A stretch of DNA of 64,000 bases from Frankiales bacterium (lineage in GTDB: Bacteria > Actinomycetota > Actinomycetes > Mycobacteriales > Jatrophihabitantaceae). This document shows, piece after piece, positions 11,278 through 20,170 of this stretch (position 1 is its first letter; each line of letters opens with the position of its first letter). Under the pieces are notes generated by a model. That model saw only the letters and a list, made by a program, of their open reading frames with translations. It searched no databases and was not told where the DNA came from. Made by a program: the position numbers and the translations under genes. Location of the stretch: the NCBI GenBank assembly GCA_025966315.1, contig JAOPUZ010000021.1:92966-156965 (forward strand), given 5' to 3'.

Positions 11278-14238
11278 TCAGCCTCCCGACGAACCCACCG
11301 GCACCGAACTGGTGACCGGCGGCCCGGCCGGGCGGCTAGCAGCTCGACGCCGGCGCGGACGAGAGTTCCGTGACGGGGGCGCCGCGTCGGCCTCGACGAG
11401 CGCCTCCTCTTCGGCCGGTTCGGTGTCGGAATCGTCCTCGTCCAGCGCGAGACCTACGTCCAGTGAGATGTCGGCGACCGTCGCGGCCAGATCGTCCGCG
11501 GCGGCTTCCACCACCTCCGGCGGCAGATCGTCACGATGGCCACTGGCCGCGGCGATCGCAGCGATCGCGTTGGCGGCCGCACGGCGCCGTTCGGCTTCCG
11601 CGGCCTGCTCGGCTTCGCTCAGCTGGTCGGTGGGCTCCGTCTCGCCGCTGGCCGACGGGCTGCTGCCGTTGGCTCCGGAGGTCGATTTCCCGCGACGGTT
11701 GCGGCGGCCGCTCTTGGCCGAGCGATCATCCTCGACCGGCGCGCCGCTGGTCGGGCTGGGCGTGGAGCCCTTCTTCTCGATCGGCTCCGCGTGGATGATC
11801 AGGCCGCGCCCGCCGCAGTGCGGGCATGGCTCGCTGAACGCCTCCAGCAAACCCTCACCGACTCGCTTACGAGTCATCTGAACCAGCCCCAGTGAGGTCA
11901 CCTCGGCGACCTGATGCTTCGTGCGGTCGCGCCCCAGGCACTCGGTGAGCCGGCGCAGCACCAGATCCCGATTGCTTTCGAGCACCATGTCGATGAAGTC
12001 GATCACGATGATGCCGCCGATGTCGCGCAGCCGCAGTTGGCGCACGATCTCTTCGGCCGCTTCGAGGTTGTTGCGGGTCACGGTCTGCTCGAGGTTGCCG
12101 CCCGAGCCGGTGTACTTACCAGTGTTGACGTCGACCACGGTCATGGCCTCGGTCCGATCGATCACGAGCGATCCGCCCGAGGGCAACCAGACCTTGCGGT
12201 CCAGCGCCTTGGCCAGTTGCTCGTCCACCCGCAGATCGTGGAACAGCTCGCCCGTGCCGGTGTACAGCGAGATCCGGTCGGCGAGGTCCGGGGCCACGTC
12301 CGCCACGTAGGACGTGATGGTCGCGTGGGTATCCGCGCCGGCGACAGTCAGTGAGGAGAAGTCGTCGTTGAAGACGTCCCGGACGACCCGAATCGCCAGG
12401 TCGGGCTCGCCGTACACCAAGGACGGCGCGCTGCCCGATCGGCTGTCGGCCTCGCCGGTCTTGGTCTGGATGAGTGCCCACTGGGCCTTGAGCCGTTCGA
12501 CGTCGCTGACCAGGTCCTCTTCCGAAGCGCCTTCGGCGGCGGTGCGGACGATGACGCCGGCGTCCTCCGGGACGACCTGCTTCAGGATGGCCTTGAGACG
12601 GCTGCGTTCCACGTCGGGAAGCCGGCGACTGATACCGGTCATGCCGCCACCGGGCACGAAGACCAGGAAGCGCCCGGCGAGTGACACCTGACTGGTCAGC
12701 CGAGCACCCTTGTGTCCAATCGGGTCCTTGGTGACCTGTACCAACACGGCATCGCCCGGGTTGAGGGCGTTCTCAATGGATCGCGCCTTGCCTTCCAGGC
12801 CGGCCGCGTCCCAGTTCACCTCACCGGCGTAGAGCACGCCGTTGCGGCCGCGGCCAATATCGACAAAGGCCGCTTCCATCGAGGGCAGCACGTTCTGCAC
12901 ACGCCCGAGGTACACGTTGCCGACGGCGCTGCTGGCCGAGGCCCGGGTCACGTAGTGCTCGACCAGAATGCCGTCTTCGAGGACCGCGATCTGGGTCCGG
13001 TCGTCGGTCTGGCGTACCGCCATCACCCGCTCCACGGATTCGCGGCGGGCCAGGAATTCGGCTTCGGTCAGGATCGGAGCCCGGCGCCGCCCGGTGTCGC
13101 GGTTGTCCCGGCGACGCTGACGCTTGGCTTCGAGACGGGTCGAGCCCTTGACGCCGCGAACGCCGTCGTCATCAGCCGCGCCACCACCGCCACCGCCGCC
13201 ACCGCCACTGCCACGGGACGAGGAGCGCGTCTCGCGGACGTGGACCACGGTGTTCGGCGGATCGTCCTCGGTTGCGTCTTCGCCGGAGGTGCTGGACCGC
13301 CGCCGACGCCGGCGACGCCGGGCGCTGGCGGACAGCGCCGCCTCGGCTACTTCTTCGGCGTGATCCTCAAGTTCGGACTCCGACGCGACCTCGTCGACGT
13401 CCTCGTCGATGTCGGCGTCGGTTTCAGCCACGATCTCGCCAGCCGGGTCCGCCGTGCGGGACCCCCGACCGCGGCGCCCGCGACGACGCCGCGGTCGCTG
13501 ACCCGAGTCTGCATCGTCACTCTCATCGACCGCGTCAGCAGCTTCGCTGGCTTCGGCGTCCGGGTCATCGTCGACGTCGAGCGCGATCTGTTCGACCGGC
13601 GGCGCCGCCTTCGCGGCACGACGCCGTCGGGTCGGCGCGGCAACCTCGGACGGCGGCTGGAACAGCACGACCGGGGCCGACAGGGCCGGTGTGGCCGTCG
13701 ACGGAGAGTCGCTGACCGCAGCCTCGGTGGATCCATCGTCGGCGGGCGCGGCCGTTGCTTGATCAGCGTCCGATGCCGCCGCCTTGGTTGCCCTGGTCGT
13801 GCGCTTACGCGCGGTCTTCTTGGCCGGCGCGGCGTCAACGGGCAGCGCCTGCGTCGGTTCGCCGTTGAGCGCTGGTTCCGGCGTTTCGGCTCCCGGGGTG
13901 CGGTCAGCGGTCGCCGCGGCACCATCGGCTGAGTCTGCGTCAGCTACTGGGGCAGCAACCTTCTTGGCGGCTCGCTTGGCCGGGGCCTTACGGGCGCGGG
14001 CGGCAACCGGAGCGGCCGATTCGGTGTTACCGGCGTCGGCGCCGGCGGGCACGGCAGAGTTCGACGCCTCATTCGACCCGGACTCGGTCGCAGCCGGTGC
14101 GGCGGTTTTCTTGGCTGTTCGTTTCTGGGCCGGCCGGCGAGCGGCCTTCTTGGCCGGCGCGGCCGCGTCCGGGCCGCCGGCGTTGGGGGTGCCTGATTCG
14201 GTTGATTCGGGGGTGTTGTCGTTCGTGGCATCGAGCAT
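11278..14238 (-). CDS. rne: Ribonuclease E/G family endoribonuclease
   Basis: This 986-residue endoribonuclease acts in mRNA decay and rRNA maturation. The first 380 residues are low-complexity: Ala/Lys/Pro-rich repeats, acidic blocks, an Arg-rich block and a run of nine glycines. The catalytic core follows, with an S1 RNA-binding domain near residues 422-505, the catalytic Asp motifs VVDVNTG near 700 and IDFIDM near 746, and the zinc-link CPHCGG near 806. The C-terminal 180 residues are again disordered. The layout, with extensions on both sides of the core, is that of actinobacterial RNase E. The ATG sits in a short imperfect stem (CGAGCA/TGCTCG), possibly relevant to translation. It lies upstream of rplU and downstream of the radical SAM pair. 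Confidence 0.96.
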   Translation of the reverse strand: MLDATNDNTPESTESGTPNAGGPDAAAPAKKAARRPAQKRTAKKTAAPAATESGSNEASNSAVPAGADAGNTESAAPVAARARKAPAKRAAKKVAAPVADADSADGAAATADRTPGAETPEPALNGEPTQALPVDAAPAKKTARKRTTRATKAAASDADQATAAPADDGSTEAAVSDSPSTATPALSAPVVLFQPPSEVAAPTRRRRAAKAAPPVEQIALDVDDDPDAEASEAADAVDESDDADSGQRPRRRRGRRGRGSRTADPAGEIVAETDADIDEDVDEVASESELEDHAEEVAEAALSASARRRRRRRRSSTSGEDATEDDPPNTVVHVRETRSSSRGSGGGGGGGGGAADDDGVRGVKGSTRLEAKRQRRRDNRDTGRRRAPILTEAEFLARRESVERVMAVRQTDDRTQIAVLEDGILVEHYVTRASASSAVGNVYLGRVQNVLPSMEAAFVDIGRGRNGVLYAGEVNWDAAGLEGKARSIENALNPGDAVLVQVTKDPIGHKGARLTSQVSLAGRFLVFVPGGGMTGISRRLPDVERSRLKAILKQVVPEDAGVIVRTAAEGASEEDLVSDVERLKAQWALIQTKTGEADSRSGSAPSLVYGEPDLAIRVVRDVFNDDFSSLTVAGADTHATITSYVADVAPDLADRISLYTGTGELFHDLRVDEQLAKALDRKVWLPSGGSLVIDRTEAMTVVDVNTGKYTGSGGNLEQTVTRNNLEAAEEIVRQLRLRDIGGIIVIDFIDMVLESNRDLVLRRLTECLGRDRTKHQVAEVTSLGLVQMTRKRVGEGLLEAFSEPCPHCGGRGLIIHAEPIEKKGSTPSPTSGAPVEDDRSAKSGRRNRRGKSTSGANGSSPSASGETEPTDQLSEAEQAAEAERRRAAANAIAAIAAASGHRDDLPPEVVEAAADDLAATVADISLDVGLALDEDDSDTEPAEEEALVEADAAPPSRNSRPRRRRAASRPAGPPVTSSVPVGSSGG

Positions 14239-14367
14239 GTGCTCGCACTACTCCTGTCTGGCAGCCGGGGCCGTCAGACCGGATCTTGCCTCGGTCCGTG
14301 CGGCCGCGCAGCGGCACTGTGGTGTCTCGGCCCGCAAGCAGAGACTAAGTCTGATGGTGCTCGTCGA

Positions 14368-15141
14368 TCAGCGGGTGCTGACCGGCGTTCCGGTGTCCTT
14401 CACTGTCGTTATTCGCAGCGGATCGCCGACCGCTCCGTTCTCGGAGAGCGGTCCCTGCGCCAGTCGGGTAGCCCGTGGGGGCTGAGACGGGGCGAAACCA
14501 GCTACCGAAGTCAAGGCGGCCAGCACATCGTCGGGTCGGACGGCCGGAGTTGCTTGGCGTACGACCAACTCGATTATCGCACGAGACTGGTCCTCGGTAC
14601 CGGCCGACACGATTCCGGTCACAATTGCGGCCCTGGCGTCGATGCTTCGCTTGCCGTCCTTGGTCAACCGATCGACCATCACGGACTCGTGTCGCATCAG
14701 TTCCGCGACCGCCTCGACCAGCACCGCCGGATCGTCGGCGAGCTCGAGGCGCCAGTGCGAGGCTTGGATCTGATCGGGCAGCGATCCGGGCGGCGCGTCC
14801 AGCACATCAACGGCCAGCACCATGTCGAGTCCGTCGGGCAGTACCGCATCGATGGCCGCGATCACATCCGCCGGCTCGCACCGTTCAGCCAGCGCGATCT
14901 CCAGATATTCGGCTTCGGAACCGACCCCGGTCGGGGCCGCCCCCACGTAGCTGATCTTCGGGTGCGGGTGAAAGCCCGCCGAGTACGCCATCGGGACGGC
15001 GGCCCGACGCAAGGACCGTTCGAATGCGCGGGCGAAATCGCGGTGCGAGGAGAACCGCATCCGACCTCGTTTGGCGTATTGCACGCGGATGCGTTGCACG
15101 ATCGGTGCCGGCGGCGGGCCTTCCGGCTGACGACGAGCCAT
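14368..15141 (-). CDS. DUF2344 / TIGR03936 radical-SAM-linked protein
   Basis: This 257-residue protein belongs to the family that travels with TIGR03960 radical SAM proteins, sometimes fused to them. Signature stretches are RVQYAKRGRMRFSSHRDFAR near the start, then YSAGFHPHPKISY and GVGSEAEYLEIAL. No catalytic residues are known, and the function is unknown. A role in RNA or tRNA modification has been suspected only from its neighbours. The start ATG lies 2 bp after the stop of the radical SAM gene, so the two are translated together. It is followed by rne after a 129-bp gap. Confidence 0.93.
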   Translation of the reverse strand: MARRQPEGPPPAPIVQRIRVQYAKRGRMRFSSHRDFARAFERSLRRAAVPMAYSAGFHPHPKISYVGAAPTGVGSEAEYLEIALAERCEPADVIAAIDAVLPDGLDMVLAVDVLDAPPGSLPDQIQASHWRLELADDPAVLVEAVAELMRHESVMVDRLTKDGKRSIDARAAIVTGIVSAGTEDQSRAIIELVVRQATPAVRPDDVLAALTSVAGFAPSQPPRATRLAQGPLSENGAVGDPLRITTVKDTGTPVSTR

Positions 15142-15143
15142 GG

Positions 15144-17114
15144 TCAGCGTTTCGGCGTGGCCGCGGCCAACGGGAGCAGGCTGCGGCCGGTCGGCCCGAC
15201 CTGGATGTCAGTGCCCATCGTCGGGCAGACCCCGCAGTCGAAACACGGAGTCCAGCGGCAGTCGTCCTGCTCGTAGCCGGTCAGCGCGTCCTGCCAGTCG
15301 TCCCACAACCACTGCTTGTCCAGGCCGGAATCGAGGTGATCCCACGGCAGCACCTCGTCCGCGTCACGTTCACGGGTGGTGAAGAAGCCGATATCCACGC
15401 CGTGTGCGGGTAAAACCGCGTCGGCGGCGTCCAGCCATCGTTGGTAGGAGAAATGCTCGCTCCAGCCGTCGAACCGGCCGCCGGAACGCCAGACCCGCTC
15501 GATCACGGCACCGACCCGACGATCGCCACGCGAGAGCAAGCCTTCGATCAGTGAAGGTTGCCCATCGTGATAGCGCATTCCGATATTGCGACCGAGGGAA
15601 CGGTCGGAATTGATGGCGTCGCGCAGCTTCTTCAGCCGGCTGTCCACGACCTCCGGTGCGGCCTGGGCGGCCCACTGGAACGGTGTGTGCGGCTTGGGTA
15701 CGAAGCCGCCGATCGAGACGGTCGCCTTGATGTCACGGGACCCGGTGGCCGTCCGCCCGGCCCGGATCACATCCTGGGCCATCGTGGCGATTTCGAGGAC
15801 GTCCTCGTCGGTCTCGGTGGGCAGGCCGCACATGAAATAGAGCTTCACCTGCCGCCAGCCTTGGGAGTACGCGGCCGTCACCGTCGAAATCAGGTCTTCG
15901 TGGCTGACCATTTTGTTGATCACCCGGCGCAGCCGCTCGGAACCGCCCTCGGGGGCAAACGTCAAACCCGAGCGACGACCGTTGCGGCTGAACTCATTGG
16001 CCAGGTCGATGTTGAACGCGTCCACGCGGGTCGAGGGCAGCGACAGCGACACCCGCGACTCTTCGTACCGGTCGGCGAGCTGCTTGGCCAGCGGCCCGAT
16101 CTCGGAATGATCTGCACTGGACAGGGAGAGCAAGCCGACCTCTTCGAATCCGGTGGCGGCAAGCCCGCTCTCGACCATCTTGCCGATGCCCTCAATTGAG
16201 CGTTCCCGCACCGGACGGGTGATCATGCCGGCCTGGCAGAACCGGCAGCCGCGGGTGCAACCGCGGAAGATCTCCACGGACATCCGCTCGTGCACCGACT
16301 CGGCCATCGGCACCAAAGGCGTTTTGGGATAAGGCCATTCGTCGAGATCCATGACGGTGTGCTTGCTGACCCGCTCGGGCACCCGGTCCCGATTCGGTCG
16401 CACCGACGCGAGCTGGCCGGCGCTCGGGCCATCGAGGACGTAACTGACGTCGTAGAAACGCGGCACGTACACGCCACCGGTTTCAGCGAGCCGCACGAGC
16501 AATTCGTCCCGGCCACCGGGCGAGCCCGCTGCCTTGTGGGCCGCGATCACCTCGGTGATGGCACCCACGATCTGCTCGCCGTCGCCCAGCACGGCCGCAT
16601 CGATGAAGTCCGAGATCGGCTCGGGGTTGAAGGCGGCGTGGCCGCCACCCAGAACGATCGGATGCTCGTCGCCGCGATCGGCCGCGTGCATCGGGATGCC
16701 GGCCAGGTCCAACGCGGTCAGCATGTTGGTGTAGCCGAGTTCGGTCGCGAACGAGACGCCGAGGACGTCGAAGGCGCCAACCGCGCGATGCCCGTCGACG
16801 GTGAACTGCGGCACCCCGTGCTCGCGCAGCAGCTTCTCCAGATCCGGCCACACCGCATAGGTGCGCTCGGCCAGTGCGTCGCTGCGTTCGTTGAGCACTT
16901 CGTACAGGATCTGCACGCCCTGGTTAGGAAGACCGACCTCGTACGCATCCGGGTACATCAGCGCCCAGTGCACCGGAACCGAATCCCAGTCCTTGCTGCG
17001 CGCGTTCAACTCGCCGCCGACGTACTGGATCGGTTTGCTGACCTGAGTCAGTAACGGATCCAACCGGTCGAACAGCGACTCCGGGCTTTGATACTCCGGC
17101 TTGTTGGCGCTCAC
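15144..17114 (-). CDS. TIGR03960 family B12-binding radical SAM protein
   Basis: The protein has 656 residues. The N-terminal half resembles a cobalamin-binding Rossmann domain (MYPDAYEVGLPNQGVQILYE, later VLGGGHAAFNPEP). The radical SAM core has the cluster cysteines in GCTRGCRFCQAG near residue 285. The C-terminus has a further cysteine cluster, CFDCGVCP. This combination predicts a 5'-deoxyadenosyl or methyl-transferring iron-sulfur enzyme; substrate and product are not known. The GTG start is preceded 8 bp upstream by TAGCAT, so the message may be leaderless. With the DUF2344 gene it forms a two-gene unit upstream of rne. Confidence 0.95.
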   Translation of the reverse strand: MSANKPEYQSPESLFDRLDPLLTQVSKPIQYVGGELNARSKDWDSVPVHWALMYPDAYEVGLPNQGVQILYEVLNERSDALAERTYAVWPDLEKLLREHGVPQFTVDGHRAVGAFDVLGVSFATELGYTNMLTALDLAGIPMHAADRGDEHPIVLGGGHAAFNPEPISDFIDAAVLGDGEQIVGAITEVIAAHKAAGSPGGRDELLVRLAETGGVYVPRFYDVSYVLDGPSAGQLASVRPNRDRVPERVSKHTVMDLDEWPYPKTPLVPMAESVHERMSVEIFRGCTRGCRFCQAGMITRPVRERSIEGIGKMVESGLAATGFEEVGLLSLSSADHSEIGPLAKQLADRYEESRVSLSLPSTRVDAFNIDLANEFSRNGRRSGLTFAPEGGSERLRRVINKMVSHEDLISTVTAAYSQGWRQVKLYFMCGLPTETDEDVLEIATMAQDVIRAGRTATGSRDIKATVSIGGFVPKPHTPFQWAAQAAPEVVDSRLKKLRDAINSDRSLGRNIGMRYHDGQPSLIEGLLSRGDRRVGAVIERVWRSGGRFDGWSEHFSYQRWLDAADAVLPAHGVDIGFFTTRERDADEVLPWDHLDSGLDKQWLWDDWQDALTGYEQDDCRWTPCFDCGVCPTMGTDIQVGPTGRSLLPLAAATPKR

Positions 17115-17122
17115 GCCTGGCC

Positions 17123-17128
17123 ATGCTA
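17123..17128 (-). promoter_or_regulatory. -10-like element of the radical SAM operon
   Basis: On the minus strand TAGCAT ends 8 bp before the GTG of the radical SAM gene, which leaves room for almost no leader. No convincing -35 is seen. Confidence 0.4.
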
Positions 17129-17174
17129 CGGGCCGAGCGCGCCACCGCCGACCGAAAACGGGCTCGGGGACCGG

Positions 17175-18518
17175 TCAGCCAGCCCGGACGGCACCCGGAA
17201 AGCTGAAGACGTGACCGGGGAACAGCAACTCCGGACGAGCCAGGCCGAGACGCTTCTTGCTGATCTCGCCGAGTACGTCGAAGGCATTGTTGAAACCCGG
17301 CACGTCGCCGTCCACCAGCGATGCACCACTGAGCTGGGCCCACCTGCCGTGCACGTGGCCGCCGACCACGCCGCCACCGAGCAGCCACATGAGCGAGCCG
17401 TGGCCGTGATCGGTGCCGCCGCTGGCGTTCATCTGCACCCGGCGACCGAACTCGGTGACGACCACTACGGTGACCCGCTTGCGGCGGGTCGGTCCGAGGT
17501 CGGTCATGAAAGCGGCCAGGGTCTTGGCCGCCGAGGCGAGCTGGCGGTCCAGTTGGTTGGCCTCGTCGGTGTGCGTGTCCCAGCCGCCGACGTCCACGGT
17601 CGCCACCTCGACACCGACTTCGGCGCGAAGCATGGTAGCCAGGTCCGCGAGCGCGGTGCCGAAGTTGCCGGATGGGTACTTCGCCCCGTTCTGGGGCGCG
17701 GCCTTGGTGCGGGCGGTTTGCGCTGCGGCCAGCGCGGCCAGCGTGGTCGGCACGTCCTGGGCCAGCGGGCCGGACATCCCGCGATACAAAGTGCGCAGTG
17801 CAGTCTCGCTCTTGGCCGCTACACCGTCCCAACCAGGGAAAGTGAATGATTTCAAGGAATTCATGACCAACTTGGTCTGGCTGCCGCTCATCGACGACGG
17901 CAGGGCCGAGCCTTCGGCGATGGCCCGGAATGTCGTGCCCGGGCCGAGTTGCTGCAGGGCGCGATCCAGCCAGCCGGTGCTGGCGGTGTCCGAACCACCG
18001 TGCTCGATGTACTGCTGAGCCTGGAAATGGCTACGCGACACACCGCCGGCAGAAACGCCCGGCACGAACGCCAGCTCTCCGCTCGTCCAGAACGGCAACA
18101 GCGGGGCCATCGCATTGTTGAGCGCCCAGCCCGACGTACCGGACAGCGCGGTCAGATTGGCGTCTGACGGGATGAGCTGCGGGCGGATCGCGCGCAGGTA
18201 GTCGATGCCGAGCGCGGCCGACGCCGGCACCAGGATCCGCAGGCCGTCTGCCGCACCACGCAGGAACACGGTGACCAGGGTGTTGCCGGTGCGCGACGCG
18301 GCCGCCCCATACGCAACGCGGGTGGTGACCAGCTGGCTGCCCAGCGCGGCGACGCCGACCATGCCCATCCCGTTGAGGAACTTGCGCCGGGTCCAGCCCT
18401 TGGTGCCCCATTTTTCGTCCTGCTCGCAGAGTTCGGACCGCACCTGCGCCGCATGCGCGGCCAGCGCGGCCGGAGCAGCGTGCGACGGGTCAGCCCCGGG
18501 CATCGATGACTTGCTCAC
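17175..18518 (-). CDS. DUF1501 family Tat-exported protein
   Basis: The chosen GTG at 18518 gives 447 residues; an ATG at 18503 is also possible. The frame continues upstream through a repeat element and into the DUF1800 gene, but that part looks noncoding. Residues 40-72 form a twin-arginine signal: TRRKFLNG, then a hydrophobic stretch ending near VAYGAAA. The mature part has DUF1501 features: VFLRGAADGL, VDVGGWDTH, VVTEFGRR and GGTDHGHGSLMWLLGG. These resemble the alkaline-phosphatase/sulfatase-like fold and its metal ligands. The substrate is unknown. It lies 106 bp downstream of the DUF1800 gene. Such pairs recur in many bacteria and are thought to act together outside the cell. Confidence 0.9.
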   Translation of the reverse strand: MSKSSMPGADPSHAAPAALAAHAAQVRSELCEQDEKWGTKGWTRRKFLNGMGMVGVAALGSQLVTTRVAYGAAASRTGNTLVTVFLRGAADGLRILVPASAALGIDYLRAIRPQLIPSDANLTALSGTSGWALNNAMAPLLPFWTSGELAFVPGVSAGGVSRSHFQAQQYIEHGGSDTASTGWLDRALQQLGPGTTFRAIAEGSALPSSMSGSQTKLVMNSLKSFTFPGWDGVAAKSETALRTLYRGMSGPLAQDVPTTLAALAAAQTARTKAAPQNGAKYPSGNFGTALADLATMLRAEVGVEVATVDVGGWDTHTDEANQLDRQLASAAKTLAAFMTDLGPTRRKRVTVVVVTEFGRRVQMNASGGTDHGHGSLMWLLGGGVVGGHVHGRWAQLSGASLVDGDVPGFNNAFDVLGEISKKRLGLARPELLFPGHVFSFPGAVRAG

Positions 18519-18526
18519 TAGAGTTT

Positions 18527-18578
18527 CCGGCTCTTCACGGGAGCGCTCATCGCTGCCATTCGCTCCGCTCCTCACTCG
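18527..18578 (-). repeat. 52-bp intergenic repeat, copy A
   Basis: This element lies between the DUF1800 and DUF1501 genes, ending 8 bp before the DUF1501 GTG. It matches the copy at 58593-58644 base for base except for about four substitutions. It contains the palindrome GAGCGCTC and the tail GAAGAGCCGG. In this frame it is open, which falsely lengthens the downstream reading frame. Confidence 0.85.
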
Positions 18579-18624
18579 CTGACGCTCGTTGTGATGCCGC
18601 ACTCCTGCGTGGTCTGCGTCGTGG

Positions 18625-20103
18625 TCAGCGCAGGGCATGCTGCGGGGCATCCAGAATCAGTGGGATCAGATGGTCGAGATACCAGCGCAGCTGCGACTTG
18701 GCCAGCGTCGTGCTGGCCGGCTCGGCCAGAAAGGACTGCAGTGCCTGGCGGTGAGCGGCCGGAAATGTGCTGCCGGTCAGCCGCTTGGTCAGGGCGTCGA
18801 TGGCGGCACCGCTGGTTTTGGCCGTCCCGTACAGGGCTGGCGTGTTCAGCTTGGCGAAGCCGTCGTACCAGTTCTGGGTGAGACCGCGGTGGAATCCCCA
18901 CAGGTTGAGCAGGCTGCCCGAGGAGCGCCAGGCGGCCGCGACGTCGGGATAGCCGTTCGGCGCGGCCCAATCCAGTGGCACGTTGCCGACCGAGGACGTC
19001 ATCCAGTGCAGGCTGTTCAGCGCGTCAGCCAGCTTGGCCGGCCGCACGCCCAGGGCTCGAATCGTCGCGATCAGGTTCTCGGCCGGGCGTCGCACCTTCA
19101 AACCACGGCTGGACCAGAATTCGTCCGAACGAAAAATTGTCGCCAGCATCGGGACGATCTGCGTCTTACCGGCCAGATAGGACCGCGTGACGGCGGCAAT
19201 CAACGCGGCTGACGGCGCATCGGAGACGAAGCGGACACAGAGTTTGGTGGCCAGCAACTTGGCCGTGCTGGGGTGACTGGCCAGGTAGCGAAGGTAGGCG
19301 TCACCGACGGCTTCCCCACCGGCCGCGGTGGCGTTGGCGTGCGAGAAACCGAGGACCCGAACCGGCCCGGTCCAATGCCGGTCGGGACGAAAGTAGTACT
19401 TGAAATCGTCGTCGAGCGTGCGGCCGGTCAGGATTCGGGCCGAGAACTTGACGTCGTTCTCGGAATAGACGCGCCCTACCGTGTGCAATTCGAGCAATTC
19501 GCGGCCGTAATTCTCGTTGATCGCCGACTTCTTGGACTGGGCCAAATTGAGGAATTGCAGCATTGCCGGGTTGCGGGCCGAGGCCAACAACATGTCGGCG
19601 TACGAGCCGAGAGCATGCGCGCGAATCACGTCGCGATCCATCGTGTGCCTTGTGGACCAGACGTCCCCGCTGTGGTTGGCCACGTTGAGGTGGTTGGCGA
19701 AGAAGTCAACGACCGTCTCATAGAGCTGGGCCTGGCTCCAGGTCTGCATGCCCAGGGTGACCCGGGTCAGCTGATCCATCGCGTCCCAGCCGTATTCATT
19801 GCCGCGGGCCTTGAGCCAGGCCCGAACATCGGCCGGATCCTTGGCCAGCAACGGACCCTGGGCCGCCACTCCCGGCGACCCTCGGTAACCGGACAGCCGG
19901 CGACCGGCAGAGATCTCGTTGGCGAACCAGACGTCCGGCCCACGCTGGGTAAAGGACGCGCGGGTGGACGTGGTGGGCCCGAAGGTGAATCGCGACAGGG
20001 CGTGCCCGGCTGGATCCCAGCTGAGCGGAGCCTTGGCGGTGTGGCGAGCATGCTGGATTGCCAGGCGAGCCGAGGGCCAGATATGGGTCACCGGTCTTGT
20101 CAC
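18625..20103 (-). CDS. DUF1800 family protein
   Basis: From the GTG at 20103 the protein has 492 residues; GTG at 20091 is an alternative and fits a little better downstream of the promoter. Family features are HALSRFTFGPT near the start, the core FFANHLNVANHSGDVWSTRH, and NENYGRELLELHTVG, a segment typical of DUF1800. No Tat or Sec signal is obvious, so it may be exported with its partner or remain inside the cell. The biochemical function is unknown. It is the first gene of a two-gene operon with DUF1501 and has a recognisable promoter with an inverted repeat across the -35. Confidence 0.9.
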   Translation of the reverse strand: MTRPVTHIWPSARLAIQHARHTAKAPLSWDPAGHALSRFTFGPTTSTRASFTQRGPDVWFANEISAGRRLSGYRGSPGVAAQGPLLAKDPADVRAWLKARGNEYGWDAMDQLTRVTLGMQTWSQAQLYETVVDFFANHLNVANHSGDVWSTRHTMDRDVIRAHALGSYADMLLASARNPAMLQFLNLAQSKKSAINENYGRELLELHTVGRVYSENDVKFSARILTGRTLDDDFKYYFRPDRHWTGPVRVLGFSHANATAAGGEAVGDAYLRYLASHPSTAKLLATKLCVRFVSDAPSAALIAAVTRSYLAGKTQIVPMLATIFRSDEFWSSRGLKVRRPAENLIATIRALGVRPAKLADALNSLHWMTSSVGNVPLDWAAPNGYPDVAAAWRSSGSLLNLWGFHRGLTQNWYDGFAKLNTPALYGTAKTSGAAIDALTKRLTGSTFPAAHRQALQSFLAEPASTTLAKSQLRWYLDHLIPLILDAPQHALR

Positions 20104-20128
20104 TCTCCGTAGCCGAGGAAGTCCAGAG

Positions 20129-20157
20129 AGTAAAACACAGGTTAAGTCTCTTAGCAA
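20129..20157 (-). promoter_or_regulatory. Promoter of the DUF1800-DUF1501 operon
   Basis: On the minus strand -35 TTGCTA (20152-20157), a 17-bp spacer and -10 TTTACT (20129-20134). The predicted start is near 20122, about 20-30 bp before the candidate start codons. The surrounding DNA is clearly more AT-rich than the genes. Confidence 0.6.
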
Positions 20158-20170
20158 ACGCGGACTTAAC
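20141..20170. promoter_or_regulatory. Inverted repeat over the -35 region (candidate operator)
   Basis: Perfect 8-base arms GTTAAGTC (20141-20148) and GACTTAAC (20163-20170) are separated by 14 bp. The -35 hexamer lies within the spacer. The placement fits a binding site for a dimeric regulator of the DUF1800-DUF1501 operon. The rest of the gap up to rodA (20171-20398) shows nothing recognisable. Confidence 0.5.

Noticed and set aside
12712..13932. Open frame of 406 codons on the plus strand
   Set aside because: Antisense to the low-complexity region of rne; the Arg/Gly/Val richness mirrors the rne repeats.
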